From JAXHTH01 sp034211115 (GTDB taxonomy: Bacteria > Planctomycetota > Phycisphaerae > Phycisphaerales > SM1A02): DNA of 5,564 nt. The stretch spans positions 1-5,564 of the forward strand of contig JAXHTH010000308.1 of NCBI GenBank assembly GCA_034211115.1, read 5' to 3'. The notes beneath the pieces were generated by a model, which saw only the letters and a list, made by a program, of their open reading frames with translations, was not told the origin of the DNA and ran no database searches. A program made the position numbers and the translations under genes. Below, piece by piece: positions 5,281 through 5,564 of this stretch; within the stretch, counting starts at the first letter, position 1, and every line of letters begins with the position of its first letter.

Positions 5281-5438
5281 GGCCGCTATGGTAGCGGGCC
5301 GCGATCGGCGGGGATCCTCATCCGCCGGTGGCGCGATCGTCGTCGCCGCCGTCGGGGGCGGCGTGGCCCGCCTCGTCCGCGAGCGTCGCGTCCCGTGGAT
5401 TCGCCGCGTACTCCGGCGGCGCGGGCGGCATGGGTTCG

Positions 5439-5456
5439 GCGGGGATCCATCCCCGC
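5439..5456. repeat. 18-bp palindrome next to the homopolymer
   Basis: GCGGGGATCCATCCCCGC has perfect 8-bp arms around CC. Its left half belongs to a 13-bp direct repeat, TCGGCGGGGATCC, found at 5305-5317 and 5436-5448. The first copy is followed by TCATCCGCC, so it too can fold back. The two copies bracket the tail of the partial gene. Confidence 0.4.
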
Positions 5457-5459
5457 GGC

Positions 5460-5487
5460 GGGGGGGGGCCGCCCCCCCCCCCCCCCC
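5460..5487. repeat. G9-CCG-C16 homopolymer tract
   Basis: Nine G (5460-5468), CCG, then sixteen C (5472-5487). The G9 and the first nine C could form a hairpin. Length variation in such tracts is common through replication slippage and also through sequencing error. Here the length sets the reading frame of the partial gene on the - strand. Confidence 0.8.
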
Positions 5488-5564
5488 GCGACCGTAGCGC
5501 AGCGGTTGCAGGCCGGACTGGATCTGGGCCTGCCAGTCGGCAGCGGCGATGTGCCGGCGCGCCG

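Larger units (their letters stand above)
5318..5564 (-). pseudogene. 3' end of an unidentified gene, frame broken at a homopolymer
   Basis: On the - strand from the window edge the frame reads ARRHIAAADWQAQIQSGLQ then PLRYGR, which looks like real coding sequence. It then enters a run of 16 G. Read literally, the frame after the run gives a low-quality Arg/Pro/Thr-rich peptide that runs without stop into the HIT start. With one more (or two fewer) G, the frame instead gives a sensible acidic tail, PMPPAPPEYAANPRDATLAD then EAGHAAPDGGDDDRATGG, and a TGA at 5318-5320, 37 nt before the HIT ATG. A sequencing error in the homopolymer is the simplest explanation; a true frameshift or slippage is possible. 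A faint likeness of DWQAQIQSGLQPLRYG to the DW...P.R.G region of ribosomal protein L11 methyltransferases is too weak to name it. Confidence 0.5.

Noticed and set aside
5279..5497. A 72-residue + strand ORF divergent from the HIT gene
   Set aside because: Low-complexity Arg/Gly/Pro composition, and it runs through the homopolymer. The - strand has a more protein-like frame there.
1..5564. CRISPR array, tRNA or rRNA genes, insertion sequence, phage or toxin-antitoxin genes
   Set aside because: No regularly spaced repeats, no cloverleaf or rRNA-like sequence, and no transposase, phage or toxin motif in any frame examined.

Overview
This is a GC-rich bacterial window of six genes. It also contains an unusually structured gap of about 470 nt that looks like it encodes an RNA. 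The organism is most likely a planctomycete of the Phycisphaerae type. That is an inference from overall style: an HIT protein opening with a LWAPWRM-type motif, a small lipoprotein ending in a PSRLSPFPV-like motif, few strong Shine-Dalgarno sites, and palindromic intergenic repeats. Nothing in the window proves the taxon.

Left part, + strand (1-2299). The window opens inside a gene whose product carries a C-terminal class I SAM-dependent methyltransferase domain (to 1188). After 74 nt comes a two-gene unit with a 4-nt ATGA overlap. The first gene encodes an exported cupin with an extreme Asp/His/Glu-rich C-terminal tail (1263-1823). The second encodes an exported DsrE-like protein with a CPHC motif (1820-2299). 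Both are predicted to act outside the cytoplasm and are translationally coupled, so they probably work together, perhaps in metal-linked or thiol/sulfur chemistry (inference).

Middle part. A convergent gap (2300-2466) holds two perfect palindromes that resemble dispersed REP-like elements. On the - strand follow a 12-helix MFS transporter (2467-3849), a textbook Rho-independent terminator (3907-3938), and a 95-aa lipoprotein of unknown function (3983-4270). The lipoprotein gene has a good promoter: TTGACA, a 17-nt spacer and an extended -10, with a 15-bp palindrome overlapping the -35 box.

Right part. The gap 4271-4740 has no convincing protein gene. Its part 4461-4687 folds, as - strand RNA, into a rod closed by a helix of about 25 bp between two segments 174 nt apart. 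At four positions in three separate helices the pairs are G-U on the - strand but would be C-A mismatches on the + strand, which argues that the - strand is the functional RNA. It ends in a GC hairpin followed by GTTTT. I cannot match it to tmRNA, RNase P or SRP RNA; a 6S-like or new RNA is possible. Upstream on the same strand are an HIT-family nucleotide hydrolase/transferase gene (4741-5280) and the 3' end of an unidentified gene (5318-5564). The frame of that partial gene is broken by a run of 16 C/G.
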